Part shown: one piece after another, positions 1 through 12,415 of the stretch
How positions within the stretch are numbered: position 1 is the stretch's first letter
Layout of the letters: every line of letters begins with the position of its first letter
Source of the DNA: Epiperipatus broadwayi
Lineage: Eukaryota > Onychophora > Udeonychophora > Euonychophora > Peripatidae
Length of the DNA stretch: 64,000 nucleotides
Direction of reading: 5' to 3'
Assembly (NCBI GenBank): GCA_028023455.1
Contig: JAQFVV010012396.1
Span: 22,690,750 to 22,754,749, forward strand
The notes under the pieces: generated by a model
Databases searched by the model: none
What the model was told of the DNA's origin: nothing
Seen by the model: the letters and a program-made list of their open reading frames with translations, nothing else
Translations under genes and position numbers: made by a program

Positions 1-940
1 TCGACACTGACTTCTTAATGTTGTTTTTGTTTAAGAAAGTGTATAATATCTCCTAGTAGCCTCAACAAAGGCATAAAGATATATTGTTTTACATTATGGA
101 TAATGGTTGCTCATAAAGATTAATGAATAAAAGACTATTGGGTTGTGAATGTAACTTATATGATGAAATTATAGAAATAATTTTAAAAAAGATACCCTAA
201 TACATAAAGTTATTAATATTTGTAAATATAGTATAGTAGGTTAAAAGAAATGATTATTATTGTAAATAAATATTTCTGTTATATAGATTATTACATGTTG
301 TAAATAAAAAAAATATTATTAATGAAATACATTTTTGTTTCATTGCCATTATGATATCATTGCATTATCATATCTATTTATCTGATGATCTACTTTAATA
401 AAACTTGCACTAATAATTATATATTTCAAGAATATATTTCCATGGTCACATAGTGCTTATACATTCATTTTGCTTAATAATTATTTAATTATTCTACCTG
501 CATTCTTAGAAGATAAATGTTATATTATTTATTTGATTTCAAATGCATCTGTTGTGTGGTTGGCAGGATAAAAGATGCCCTTACTGCCTTTTATATTATT
601 TTGATATTGTTTATTCAAATTTGCATCAGAAAATATAAGACTTCTGTATTTTATGGTTAGTAAAAGTGAAGTAGCTATATTTAAATAATTGTAAATTACT
701 TAGAAATGTTTTCAAGTTACCAATTATATATTACTTAAGTACTTGAGTATTCTGTTATTATGTAATTTCATTTCTACTTTTTTAAAATACTAAAATTTCA
801 AAATAAATAAGAGAAATTTTATATGTTTTATATTAATTAGCATAAATAATAACCATCACATCTTTTGTTAATAAGTTAAAATATTACCACTGATATTTTG
901 TTACAAGTGTATTTTAGTCTGAATATTTCAAAATAAGATA
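1..940. other. AT-rich spacer, nothing recognised
   Basis: Low-complexity A+T-rich sequence. Both strands were read for transposon protein motifs and tRNA boxes and none was found. No open frame of useful length is present. Confidence 0.6.
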
Positions 941-1033
941 TGGTATTTTAAACTTGTAAAAAACTTATATCTGAGATCAAGATATTTTAAACTGGTAAAA
1001 GAACTTATATTTGAGATATTTTAAACTTATATA

Positions 1034-1196
1034 ATGAGTTATTTATTTATATAGTGCTACGTTTTTAAACTGTAACAATAATAAGAGATCATTCCACTAC
1101 CAATGTGCTTTATAGATTTAAACAGTTAATGAATACTCTCCTTTCCAAACACAAAATAATGACTTTTGCAAAAATAGAATAAATCATTCTATTTTT
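1034..1196 (+). repeat. dispersed repeat family R1, copy 1
   Basis: This stretch aligns by eye with 33668-33843 over about 160 bp. Shared blocks include TTATTTATATAGTGC, a CTAATGT-like/GTGCTTTAT block, AATGAATACT and AATAGAATRAATC, in the same order and spacing. A short inverted match lies at 57106-57150. No coding content is seen. It is probably a fragment of a noncoding transposon. Confidence 0.6.
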
Positions 1197-1205
1197 TTAA
1201 AGTAA

Positions 1206-1210
<5 letters not shown>

Positions 1211-1255
<45 letters not shown>

Positions 1256-1268
1256 CTTAGTTGATACT

Positions 1269-1308
<40 letters not shown>

Positions 1309-1324
1309 AGTATCAACTAAGTTT
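1211..1324. repeat. (TA)n tracts bounding a perfect inverted repeat
   Basis: A (TA)20 tract at 1211-1250 is followed by AACACTTAGTTGATACTCTT, a second (TA)n tract at 1271-1306, and then AAGAGTATCAACTAAG. The two unique flanks are inverted copies of each other. The whole could extrude as a cruciform whose tip is the TA repeat. It may be a small palindromic transposon with a microsatellite core. Confidence 0.8.
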
Positions 1325-2394
1325 TTATATCTATAAAGCACATGTATAGTAGAGTAATGTCTAATTATTTTTATATTTTAAACTTATAAAAAATCTTATA
1401 TTTGAAATCAAGATATTTCAAACATGTAAAAAAAAACTATATTTGTGAATAAGATGTTGTAAGAATTAAGATAAAATAACTTTAATTATAAAAGAACCTT
1501 GTATTTTAATAATTATATTTAGCTGTGGTATTGTCCACAAAAGGACTTATACTCTGATGTTTTAAAAATCCATGTTAAATGGCGACTGTTTGTGAAACCT
1601 TTGATAACTAGCCATCAACTCATTGTTTAGGTTACAACATATATATATATTAAAATGTGTTTTGTTCAAATACATTATGAGCCAATCTAAGCAAACTGAA
1701 GATACAGTAGGTCACCTCTACATTGGGGAATAGATATAGAGAAATGTCTTCAGTTTTTTTGTTTTTTTTTGTATTGCATATAGTTTATAACCAATAAAGT
1801 TATACAAAACGTTTGAGAAATTATTTGGAAAATAAAAATGTCTTAGTTAAATAAGTTGAAGCATGACTTGAAATAAAATTGATTTGCATTTTGTAGTTCC
1901 TTGTCATTTCTTTAGTATTTTTTGCTTTGTTTATAATTATTTCTGGAATAATCATCAGTTATTTATCTTATTCTGGATCTGCTCATGTGTATTGTCTAAT
2001 CCTTTTTTCTACTATGATATATTCAACCCAATGTTGTTTTCAATTATTAATCTTTGTATAAGCAATTTTCATTTTATATTATTGCCAGCCAAATATGATG
2101 ATAGTGTATATTTCATATTGACAGTTCAATGAACTCCTTTCCATATTTTAAATGTCAGAGTGGTTTAGGATAGTTATAGAATGGCACACGTTGTAGCGCA
2201 AGATCCAAGGGTATCACTCATTTCTGCTTCTCAAATGTTTTATGAATTCCTAAGCAGAAAACTATTTGATTATTATTATTTTTATACTATTACTCCTACT
2301 ACTACCTTTACTTTTTTATTGTTATTATTATCCTTATTATAAGTTTAAACATTATATTTTAGTATCATATTTAAATATTTATCTGGATTGTGAT

Positions 2395-3417
2395 TAAAGC
2401 ATTGCATCATCAAGGTATAGGTCCAAGATATTGTCATATTTTAAAGAATATTTATAAAAATGTAACAACAACAATTAGATTACAAATGATATTAGGAAAG
2501 TCAACATTGAGAAGGGTGTAAGACTGGGTGACTCCATATCTCCAAAAATTTTACAGCAGTGCTACAAAAAGTATTTTGTGGATTAAATTGGGAAGCTAGA
2601 GGAGTGAAAGTAAATGGAAATTATTTAAGTCATTTATATTTTGCAGATGATTTAGTTGTTTTTACAAATAATGGTTTAGAGATGCAGGAAAACTTGCAGG
2701 AGTTATCAGATGAAAGTAGGAAAGTAGGGCTAAATTTAAATGTTAAAAAAACTAAAGTTATGTTTAATGGATTTTCTCAAAATATGAAAATAAAGTTTAA
2801 TTATGATGAGTTAGAAGAAGTTAACAGCTACAAATACCTTGGTCAGATTATTAATACAAATGGAAACATAATGGATGATATCAATCATAGAATTAAGGTT
2901 TGTCAAAGTGCTTTTGGTAGAAATAACTTGATACTAAAAGGAAATATGCCTATGTGTTTGAAATGGAAGGTTTTTAATAACTGTGTTTTACCAGTTCTTA
3001 CTTATGGATCTGAGACTTGTATACTTAATTAATAACTGTGAGACTTCAGACCACTCAAAGAAGTTTGGGGAGATGCATGTTAGGAGTAACAAGAAAAGAT
3101 TGAAAACACAATATATGGCTAAGAGAACAAACAGGTGTTACTGACCTCATTGAAAACATTAAAAAGACTTAAGTGGAGTTGGTCTGGGCATATTGCTAGA
3201 AGAGATGATAATAGATGGACAATTGAAATCTTAAACTGGATTCCAAAAGAATGTAAAAGATCCAAAAAGAGACCACATGTGAAATGGATGGATGAAATAA
3301 AAAAAATGTGCACGGGTGATTTGGAGAAGAGAGACTAAAAATTGCAGAAGGTAGATTGAACGTAAAGAGACCTTCATCCTGCAGTGGATTGATAATGGTT
3401 GATGATGATGATCATTA
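2395..3417 (+). pseudogene. 5'-truncated RTE-type LINE, reverse transcriptase C-terminal half
   Basis: This is a relic of a non-LTR retrotransposon that would have copied its own RNA at a nicked target. A block resembling the RT motif GVRxGDSISPK is read at about 2510-2550. One frame break follows, then a continuous frame from 2559 to 3032 holds the catalytic motif YFADD (about 2639) and KVGLNLNVKKTKVMFNG. It continues with NSYKYLGQIINTNG and YGSETC. Beyond a stop, the typical C-terminal tail with GHIARR and KRPHVKWMDEI is open at 3135-3338. The 3' end reads CTGCAGTGGATTGATAATGG and then runs into a TGA/ATC-type short repeat, as RTE tails often do. The endonuclease and the first RT motifs are missing, which fits 5' truncation. 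Copies of the same family lie at 37.5 and 38.4 kb. Confidence 0.88.
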
Positions 3418-3567
3418 TCATCACCATCAAAAATGGAAAGTTAATCCATTATGCAGCTTTTTCATGCTAAATAAATTATATGATATAATATAAAATGAAA
3501 TAGTTTATATAACAACAATAACTGTATATAAATATATAATAGAAATAATACACAAACCCTCTTTTAG

Positions 3568-4069
3568 GCAAATATTGATTTTTGCTCTTTTAACTGCGTT
3601 GGAATTATTTTGCAATTTCAATCTACTTTGCAAACATAGCAACATCTTATAACAAATATAATTGTATGACTATATATAAAACATCAATTAATTGAATTAA
3701 TAATTGGCTAATGATAAATGAATTAAAAGTTATGCAGTACACATTTATAAACACAGGTTTGTTTGTTTTTTTGTATATAATGTATTATTGTCATAAGAGG
3801 TTCTAGTTAATTTTATATAAAGGATGTAGATGTCGCTATATATGGAATGTTGATTGAAATAATAAAATAGTTGTAACACATGAAAGTATACATGTATACA
3901 TGTTTTTATTTATTTATTTTCACTTCTTTATGCATATTGTATTATTACTATAATAGATTCTAGTTAATTTTATATAAAAGAGATATATATCGCTATGTAT
4001 GCAATGTATGTACATTGAAATTGTAAACTATTTCCAACTGAGTGAAAAGGGCAAAAATCAAGATTTGCT
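3568..4069. repeat. inverted-repeat (foldback-like) element about 0.5 kb
   Basis: GCAAATATTGATTTTTGCTC at 3568 is answered by the inverted AGGGCAAAAATCAAGATTTG at about 4049. The match continues inward through GTTGGAA/TTCCAAC and a GCAATTTCAAT block to about 3640 and 3993. The two halves are diverged. Between the arms, about 3790-3850 and 3948-4000 form a direct repeat around TTCTAGTTAATTTTATATAA. No protein is encoded. Family unknown. Confidence 0.6.
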
Positions 4070-4260
4070 GAAAATAAGCTTTATGTATTATTATTGTGAT
4101 TATAATATACAATTATTTTGTTATATAAAGATATTTTATTTTATATCGTATGTTTATTTAATATTAAATTACGTATACAGATCATAATCTCTGGCAAATA
4201 TATACACAAATTAGAATATCTGATATATGTAGTTATATTTATAGATCTATATATGGAGCA

Positions 4261-5885
4261 AGGATTATTAAAAACAACTTTCTTAATATGTTAGTCTTTA
4301 GGATGTGATTAATATGCATTAAAATATTTTAAATATTAAAAATATTTGTTTTATTAATATTAATATAATTCATTTTATATGTCTTAACATTTTCAATATA
4401 TTTGTATAAACTTTAATTACTAGTAGTATTTCTTAAATCAATAAATTATTTTCCGTTTTTTTAATTTTTTTGATAAAATATTGATTACAAATGTAAATAT
4501 TCATTATATGCTGTATTTAAATATTACACTCGCATTTATTATTTTTATAAATGTCTCTAAAATGTTTTATTATTATAAAATTAATGATGACACAAACATA
4601 GAATCAGTGGTATTAATTTATTATTTAATTTTTCAAATGTTTCACACATATTGTTTTAATTCTTACCAAAACGACTAAAAGAAGAACAAACTATTCTTCT
4701 TTATAAAATGTTAGCCATAATAATTTAAACTTTTAATAAGTCTTCAGCAGTAAATCATAATATTATTAATGTTATAGGGTTTGTTTGTTTGTTTGTTTTT
4801 TGCAAAATTGTAATTTTTTTTTTTTTAAAAAAAACTTGCATCAAAAATAAACTTATAGTTATAAAAACAATAGTTATCCTAGAAATCAGATTTTTTTAAT
4901 ATTTGCTTGCCATGTGGACAAATTGGGATTCAAATCCAGCTAAAACTTAAGAAGTTGCTGAAAGTTCTCAAGCAGGTTTAGGATTTGTTTTCAAGTACAT
5001 CAACTATAGCCAACCTCCCAGACATCTAATTATAAATGTGTTCAATAAATTATTATTCAGCTATTTTTGTTTCACATGTAAAAAAAAGAAACCTGCATTA
5101 AAAGTAGTCTTGCTTTTGGCCAGTCTGGTGATTAATGTTCTCTTTCACTATTTGTTAATGGGCTATTTAATAATAGTTTATTTTTTTAATTTGTAAATAT
5201 TTATAAATACATATTTATTTATTCATTTTTAAGAAACACGTATTTGATATATATTAACTCACATATTTTGAAGATAGGTAGTAAAATATTTTTAAATAGC
5301 TTACTATACACAAAAGCCTTACAGATCCACTCCTAACATAAATGGATGAATAAACAATACTCACTAAGATAATTTTCTGTAAGATGGATTTTTGGGGTTT
5401 TGCTTTTTTTAACTTTTTTAAATCAATGACATTTTAAGTATCATTTCCTCTCTTCTTAGCCAAAAACTAGAAAAAATTCGAAGATTTATTTGGATTTAAT
5501 TTACATGTTATATGTGCGACATACAAATATCGTAATCACTAATCACACATTGTATAATTGTTTATAAAAACAATATATTTTTCATGATTAATTTATGTCT
5601 ATAAATGAGATAACTTTTGCTGTTCATAGATATAAATTATATTTTTGTGCTAACAAATTATTTTATCTTTATTATATATTTAAATTAGGAGTCCAAATTT
5701 CAAATGACGTCATTATTGTTTCTACATACCTATATCTCCTTTTAAAATCCAATTACACAATAACCAACACATCGATAATAATAGAAATAAATATTACATT
5801 TACTACTAATAAGTATTATAAACATTCTTAATAGAATATGACTAATAAGTATCACTGTCTCTGTTTTTTTTATATATAAATAAAT
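4261..5885. other. AT-rich spacer
   Basis: A (GTTT)n run lies near 4780-4800 and poly(T)/poly(A) runs near 4815-4835. Short open frames are AT-driven and show no family motif. Nothing else is recognised. Confidence 0.55.
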
Positions 5886-5890
5886 ACATA

Positions 5891-5975
5891 GCATCTTTTC
5901 CCATATGTCAAAACATCTTCCGGGAAGCGAACACGCGACAAGCATCTGCGCTAACCTCTCTGCTACCAAAACTTA
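5891..5975 (-). repeat. tRNA-derived SINE, copy 1 (degraded)
   Basis: On the minus strand a tRNA-like head with GTAGCAGAGAGGTTAGCGCA (A-box region) and GTTCGCTTCCCGG (B box) ends in TTTTGACATATGGG. The tail TTGACATATG is shared with the SINEs at 12.4 and 46.4 kb, which places this copy in the same family although its head has drifted. It would have been transcribed by RNA polymerase III and mobilised by a LINE. Confidence 0.65.
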
Positions 5976-6574
5976 GCATCTTTTAATTTATCTTATTTAT
6001 CATCATCTTACTTTTTGATTAAATATTACATCTATGTTTAAAATATACTTTGATTTATTTTGTCATCTAAAGTTATTTTGTCATAAGAAATGTTCTAGAT
6101 TATAGTTAAATGCATAATTATTAAACTTTTTTTTTTCTGCATTTCATCTTAATTGAAAAATAAGAAGAAAAAAATGAAGTTTTGGTAGAATCTGACTGAA
6201 CATGAAATATATATATTTTATTTAGATAATATCTCAGACTGTAATCTTATTTAGAAAGAATATATTAATAAAATCAAAACTTTTCAGAACATCATATTTC
6301 TAATGATAAAACAGTTTATATAACAAATTAACAAACAATGACATCCATAAAGTCTTGAAGAGTATTATATGTAGATAATGGTTTACAACACAATACTATT
6401 ATAAACTTTAAGTAATATTGTACAAACATTATAAAAGATGTAGCATCCCTTATCATTTATCAAAATAAACATCCTTCATTCATTTGAGTCAATTGTCAAA
6501 CGTCTTTCTAAGATGTTGATAAATATTGACAAATTAATCATCACTGTAGGATGGCAGACATTGGTGCTTTACTG

Positions 6575-7005
6575 TATTTTTATATTAGACTATTTCCATC
6601 ATCTAATATGAGTACTGAATATCTTTAGAAAAATTTAACTCTATTTAAATATTCTGAATATATAAACTGTTAGTAATGGCACACCAAACATGTTAGTACA
6701 TGTGCGATGTTTTGATAGGTATTATTCTGCCCTCTTTTTCAGGTGTTGTTGTCTTGACCAGTGACAGTACTAGCATGGGATTTGAATCTGGACTCTTAGA
6801 TTCTTGAGTATTGAATTTTAAAATAACATTCTAACCAACTGAGCCATACTGCCAAAGGTAACAGTCAGTAAAAATTTCATATACTTATCTATGAGGTTCC
6901 TCCTGATTTCTACTTTTTTATAAGAGTAAAGTTAATTAGTGGTTTTCATACCATTATGTATAGTCACACTAGTTTGGCTTATGGGATTGTTTTCCATTGT
7001 CATGG
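6575..7005 (-). mobile_element. Penelope-like element 3' fragment, pair A left arm
   Basis: This is the C-terminal end of a Penelope-like retroelement and its 3' tail, read on the minus strand from about 7005 down to 6575. The coding part matches the end of its partner at 7006, including the region before the stop (CATAAGCCAAACTAGTGTGA and following). A tRNA-like segment follows (6773-6857). The element ends in a tail with an AATATTTAAATA block and GATGGAAATAGTC. It is joined head-to-head with the plus-strand copy that begins at about 7006. Both are truncated at the 5' side. Confidence 0.78.
6773..6857 (-). repeat. tRNA-like segment in Penelope 3' end
   Basis: On the minus strand an A box TATGGCTCAGTTGG and a B-box-like AGATTCAAATCCCA are separated by a long spacer, as in tRNAs with a long variable arm. 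It is one of four copies in this window, always just after the end of the Penelope coding part. Confidence 0.6.
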
Positions 7006-7590
7006 GAGCAGTTTATTTTTAATTTAGATATGTCTAAAATAGCAGACCATCTATGTGCCAATGAACATATGTTCAATTGGGAAAATACAAAAATATTGGA
7101 TAGAGAAAAAAAGGTACAAAGAAGGAAATTTAAAGAAGCTGCTCATATAACAAAGGCAAACCATCTCATAAACCAACAAAGTGTGACTATACATAATATA
7201 TGGAAAACACTAATCAACTTTGCTCTTAGGAAAAATGTGGAAAAATCAGAAGGAACCTCATAAATAAATATACAAAATTTCTACTAACTGTTGTCTTTGG
7301 CTGGATGGCTCAGTTGGTCAGAGTGTTACCTTAAAATTCAAGACTCGAAAATCTAAGAGTCCAGATTCAAATCCCATGCTAGTATTGTCACTGGTCAAGT
7401 CAACAACACTGGAAAAAGAGGGGAGAGTAATACTTCTCAAAATGTTGTCCATGTACTAATCTATTTGATGTGCTATGTATTTGGAATATTTAAATAAAGT
7501 TAATTTTTTTCTAAGGACATTCAATACCCATATTAGATGATGGAAATAGTTCATTATAAAACTACAACTAAAACATCATCATTACAAACT
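7006..7590 (+). pseudogene. Penelope-like element, GIY-YIG endonuclease C-terminus and 3' tail, pair A right arm
   Basis: A short open frame (to 7260) carries the segment that follows the GIY-YIG core in Penelope-like proteins. It shows a conserved H in KIADHLCANEHMF, then NWENTKILDREKK and QRRKFKEAAHI, with a terminal block VTIHNIWKTLI. In the family this endonuclease nicks target DNA for reverse transcription. The reverse transcriptase and the GIY-YIG core are absent, so the copy is 5'-truncated. After the stop come a tRNA-like segment (7299-7380), an AATAAA within TTTAAATAAAGTTAA near 7490, and the tail GATGATGGAAATAGT near 7540. It forms an inverted pair with the fragment on its left. Confidence 0.85.
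7299..7380 (+). repeat. tRNA-like segment in Penelope 3' end
   Basis: The A box TGGCTCAGTTGG fits the polymerase III consensus closely, and AGATTCAAATCCC resembles a B box. The distance between the boxes suggests a type II (Leu/Ser-like) tRNA shape. It lies directly after the stop of the Penelope frame. It could be a SINE fused to the retroelement tail, or a regulatory part of the element. Confidence 0.65.
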
Positions 7591-7599
7591 TTCAGGAAA

Positions 7600-8840
7600 A
7601 CATTAGTACTTAATGTCCATGAATCATATCCAGGTCAGGGGTTTCCAGTGTTTAAACTTCCTGAGAATTAGAGCCATTTCATAATTTATTATTACAGAAA
7701 ATAAAAAAAATGGTTCCTATATCATTAACATTAAACATCTTATATTGTATCTTAACTGATCAATGGTACTACATTATATGACTGATAATACCTAGAATAA
7801 TCATAAGTGTAGATGGTTAGCAGACCTCAATTAGAGATATAGCCTTAAATTGTTGGTTATTATTGCAATAAGTAAAATAAATAGTTATAAAAAAAAATTG
7901 TAAAATATACAAGATGAGAAGAATAAGATATATTTTAAAAGATGCCCAATTTATCTAACTCTCCAACAATGGCATATATTACTTAACATGGTGTAATATT
8001 TTCATTTAATGAATCAGTATTACTATTTATCATACTACTTTATATGTCTAGTTTTACTCTATTTGATTTTTAACAAAGAACATAACAATTATATATTTAT
8101 GAAGCTTTTGAAATTGGAAAATTACTTGATTCCCATTACATTTAATTTGTAGATCTGATGTGTCATGCCCATATATTGATTCATCAGTTTTCTTTTTGCA
8201 TAAATATAGCCATTCATAATATAAATAAATTCTGTATGATTCATTGTTTAAATATTTAAAAAACATTTTAATAAAATTATGTATTTAAAAAAGTGAATTA
8301 ATATCCACATTCATCTCATTTAATTAAATAATTTTCATTTTCAGATTTTATTATTATGAGATCTCTAATTTCTTTCGTTAAAAAACATCAGTTTCAACAA
8401 AGATATGTACAATATTTACCTTTTCCAGCTTGTTTTAAATATATGTATTTGGCAGCATCAATTTCCTCTATTTAAGGACCATTTAGCCTGGATAATGTAA
8501 ATATAGCTACTAGAAGTATGGAGATAAGTTCAGTGTATCTCATTGTTGAATGTATAATAACCTAAAACATCTAGTGATTTGAGTACACCACAGTCATCCA
8601 ATTATCAATTCATTATGGTTTTAGCATAAAGTAAATTATGATTCTTAATGTATTTCCCATTATACTAACAAAAATTCAACAATTATAACATTTTTTTCTT
8701 TCCAATATCAATATCAATGACAATTAACAATTTCAATCTGTTGTCGAGCCAACTTCTTTTTAACAATAAAAATAGATTATAAATTCAAATAATTCAAAAT
8801 CCTTTAATTAGCCAAACAATATTTACATAATGTTATCAAT
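7600..8840. other. AT-rich spacer
   Basis: No protein motif, RNA gene or obvious repeat was recognised. Short frames such as 8054-8266 on the minus strand resemble no family known to me. Confidence 0.5.
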
Positions 8841-8899
8841 AACTTCCACATTCATTGTGTTTTTCTGTTTCATAAAAGGAATTTAATAGATTGAATATT

Positions 8900-9800
8900 A
8901 CTAAGTTATGATAAACACACACCAACATCAACTATTATTTGTTACAGGTAATGAGTATATTTTTTGGGTAATACAACATCTATTGATTCACACTGCCCGA
9001 TGGCACTGTTTCTATGCTAAAGCACATAAATATGCTGTTTACAAGACCGCTCATAGATCTTACGGCCTGCAAACTGTTCAAACACTAAGATGTTGAAGTG
9101 CACTCTTACCCCAACATCTTTAGCATGTTGAACATTATTAGTGATGAGTCTATGACACTCTCTATAGACATTACTCTTGACTATTTTACAGTGTATGATA
9201 TGAAGGTTTCTGTAGTTGTAATGATGAAAAGTATATTAGAATGGATTTTTTTTTTGGCTTCAATGTATTGTAATTGATGTGAGTTAGTACAAATTATAAC
9301 AAATTCTCACATGCCCCTACTTTTGTTGTCAGGGGTGAGAATTCACTAAATGAGGAGTGTAAATCACGATTCGGCAAAGTTCACAATCAAGTCATGCACT
9401 TTCTGAGACTTTTTCGAGATCAAAACAGTTCAATGGCAGATGACCATTTGGCATTGTAGTTTTGAAATTTACCTGCTACAGGGCATTCCTTCAACCCAAA
9501 AAAAGAAAATATTTTACCCACCCTGAGAAAAAACTGTCTTTGGGGTGGTTTAATGAAATTAAGGCGTTATCAAACATCTGAAATGGAATGCCAATCATGT
9601 CAATGGCGATGAAGGTGTTCCATTCGCTCATGGGATGGGCTTTGAGGGTGGCATGTGAATCTCTTTTTCACAAGTGGTATGGCTAATTTTATTCTTGAAG
9701 ATGAGATCAGCTTACAGTGAAGCATATTAGATCCGAGTTGGAAAGGTGTCAAAACACTGTAAGGAATATGACAACAGGTCTTAGAGAAGTCTGTCGAGAA
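8900..9800. other. unassigned, GC-richer, complex-sequence block with a strong hairpin
   Basis: Base composition is clearly less AT-biased than its surroundings and homopolymers are rare. A hairpin with arms AATTCTCACATGCCCCT and AGGGGTGAGAATT (9302-9350) encloses a 12-base loop. A smaller one brackets CTTACCCC near 9105. I could not match any frame to a known family. It may be an unrecognised transposon or a once-constrained sequence. Confidence 0.45.
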
Positions 9801-10313
9801 AGCCTTGTTTCACAATAAACAACAACAAAAAAAGTTTCTTCAAAAACAATAAAAAAGACTTGGTTATATATATAAAAAAAGTTTCTTTAAAAAAAAAAAT
9901 GAGACCGGACAAAAATAAATGTTTTTTTTTTTAAAAAAAAAGACAGAATATTTTAAAAAGCCAAAAAAATTATAAAAAACTATTTTTTCATTTTTAAGAA
10001 ATATACATCAAACCGGTTACAAAAAAAAAACAAAACAAAACAATAACAAACAACAACAACAAAAAAATCAAAATCAAACAAATCCAAAAATTAAAAACAT
10101 AAATGAACAAAATTGAAAAACAATCCGGTAACATATCTATTTGTTTTTCACTAGCAACAGCACCATAGAGTGGTATGGGAAATTAGATGATGTATTACCT
10201 TTTTTTGTAATATTTATTAATAGTGAGCTAGATATATATAAAAAATTATACAAAAAAAATCATTATATTGATACATTGAAATTTTACATCTAAGAACAAA
10301 CAATACTCTAGAG

Positions 10314-12110
10314 CAGGTGTGCCCAATCTTTTAGAACCAAGGAGCTACTTTTTATTTTCCAAATGATGATCAACTAAATGGGGAAAAAAGTAAAATAAAT
10401 TAATTTATAAATGAAATAAACAAATATAATTAAAATTTTAAATAAATTTGTTTAATGTAGTGATTGTCATTGAATATTATTAGCTATTTTTGAGTAATTT
10501 GGTTCTAATTAGAAACAACCAAGCATAAACAGTAATTAAGATGATTTTCACTCAAATGAGTATGATATTTAGATTTTATATAGCTCATATGACAAAATGA
10601 CAATTCACATAAATATGTGGATGCAAAACATAAATGAAATCTAAGATATGTATCTTTCAATAGCACATAATTCTTAATGGTAATATACTTCCATATATCA
10701 AATTGATTATGCAATTTCAATCTAATGTCATTTTGTAATTCAATTACTTGCATTTCCAAGCTACCTTCATCCACATTTTCTATTTTTATTTTAGAGAATA
10801 GTGACATGAAAAATGAAGTGATTGGGTGAAGTTTTTCAATGTTTTGAAATCTTTGTTGAAATTGCAGAAGAATGTTTTGCAAAATATTTCTAAATTCTTG
10901 GTAATCTCATGTTTCTATATTGGATGCAATTTCTTTTCATAAATTTGCAAAATGTTTCAAGTCTCTTTTTTTAATTTTAGAAATCCACATTTCCAGTTTC
11001 ATTTTAAATGTATCAATGGAGGTAATAATATCAGTTATTGCTTTGTCCTTGTAAATCTACATTTAATTTATTTAAATTAGTTGTAAGATCTGTTAAAAAT
11101 GCTAGCTTTTGCAGTCACATTTTGTTGTAAAGAAAAACAGCACAAGGATTTTTTCTTTCATTCAAAATTTTTTTTATATGTGGTATCATCTATGGAATCT
11201 TTCTAAAACATTGTCTTTACTCAACCATCTGACAGAATTATGAAGAACTATACCATCATAATCTGCATCAGTTCTATCTAAAAATGACCAAAACTATCTT
11301 TTTTGAAGTGCTTTCACCTGAATCAAATTGATTATTTTAAAACTTGTATTCATAACATCATTAAGGTTCAAAATTTTATGACCTAATGATTGCTGATGAG
11401 TTATGTAGTGGTATGTAATAAAATTAGATAACCAATATTTCTCTTAAAAAATGCTAAAAATCCATTTTCACAACCAGTCATTAAAAGAGCATCATCTATA
11501 ATAAAGGGTGTGAACTACTTAAGACAAAGGTTTTCAGATAATATGAAAGCTTTCAAACATTGTAGATGTATTCTCATCTGGTTCACTCATTTAAAGATAG
11601 AATTTTAAGAAATTCTTCCTTTACAGTTAAATCAGGAAATACTAAACATATAAATATACTAAGTTGGCACATATCACAACTGTCAGTTGACTCATTAAAT
11701 TGAAGTGAAAACCACGAACAATTTTCAAAATCCTATTTAAGTTGTGATCTCAAATCCATCACCATGGTTTCAACTCATCTTGTTACAGTTTTGTGGAAAG
11801 TTGTATATATTGAATAGCATCAACATTTTTTTTTAAATTGTGAAATAGGCTATTTGCTATAGCCATAAAAGCTTCATTGAATCTGTCACATCTGTAAAAG
11901 GCTTTTTGTGCTTTATAAAAATTTGACAAACACACGGGGAGATACCACCGTTGCCATTGTTGATTTACAACAACTATTTTTGAATAAATATTGTTATAAG
12001 TTTAGAGATATTTTTAATCTTTGTACTTCAGGCATTATATATTTCATGGCAAAATCTCGATCAAAACTTGGATGTATAGTAGTAAAAACGATTACCTCTT
12101 TTCTGTAAAG
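10314..12110 (-). pseudogene. hAT transposase of Buster/ZBED5-GTF2IRD2 type, decayed
   Basis: Read on the minus strand through several stops and shifts, this is a nearly full hAT transposase relic. An N-terminal stretch near 11680-11780 gives FSLQFNESTD, the first catalytic aspartate region. Near 11500 a block like TGCENGFLAFFKRNIG is seen. Around 11240 HNSVRWLS and LERF are present, and FLTDLTTNLNKLNVDLQG lies near 11070. The last frame (10882-10505) holds RFQNIEKL, LEMQVIELQNDIRLK and FASTYLCELSF, the C-terminal dimerisation domain. The left end CAGGTGTGCCCAATCTTTT at 10314 is a typical hAT inverted-repeat start. It is preceded by CTCTAGAG, an 8-bp site with central TA as in Buster duplications. 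I could not find the other terminus. Inactive. Confidence 0.85.
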
Positions 12111-12415
12111 TTACTGTAGAATTGCACAATAAACAAAAACACTTTTCTTTATACACGATGAATAAAAACTCTTCTTCCCAATTATTATTGAAATTATATG
12201 GTTTTTATTTTTCATTATGGGGGAAAAAATAATTTATTTTTTGCCACAAAATATGAATTATCAATACAAAAATACTCATATTAAATTAATACAATTTAAG
12301 TATCGCGAACACTTTTCACTATTGGAAAAAAAAACTTTTTAAAAATTATATCAAAAGGTCAAAACTAGTCAACCTACTTAAACGAAAATACGAAAATAAA
12401 TGTTTTTTTTCTTCA

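Larger units (their letters stand above)
945..1440. repeat. short degenerate repeats, unit about 46 bp
   Basis: A unit containing ATTTTAAACTTGTAAAAAAC followed by TTATATYTGAGATCAAGATA occurs two to three times in tandem around 945-1030. It reappears near 1375-1440 beyond the (TA)n hairpin. Copies are imperfect. Function is unknown; it may be part of an old dispersed repeat. Confidence 0.5.

Noticed and set aside
7628-7660. hAT-like terminus CAGGGGTTTCCAGTGTTT
   Set aside because: The preceding 8 bases do not have a central TA and no partner end or transposase was found nearby.
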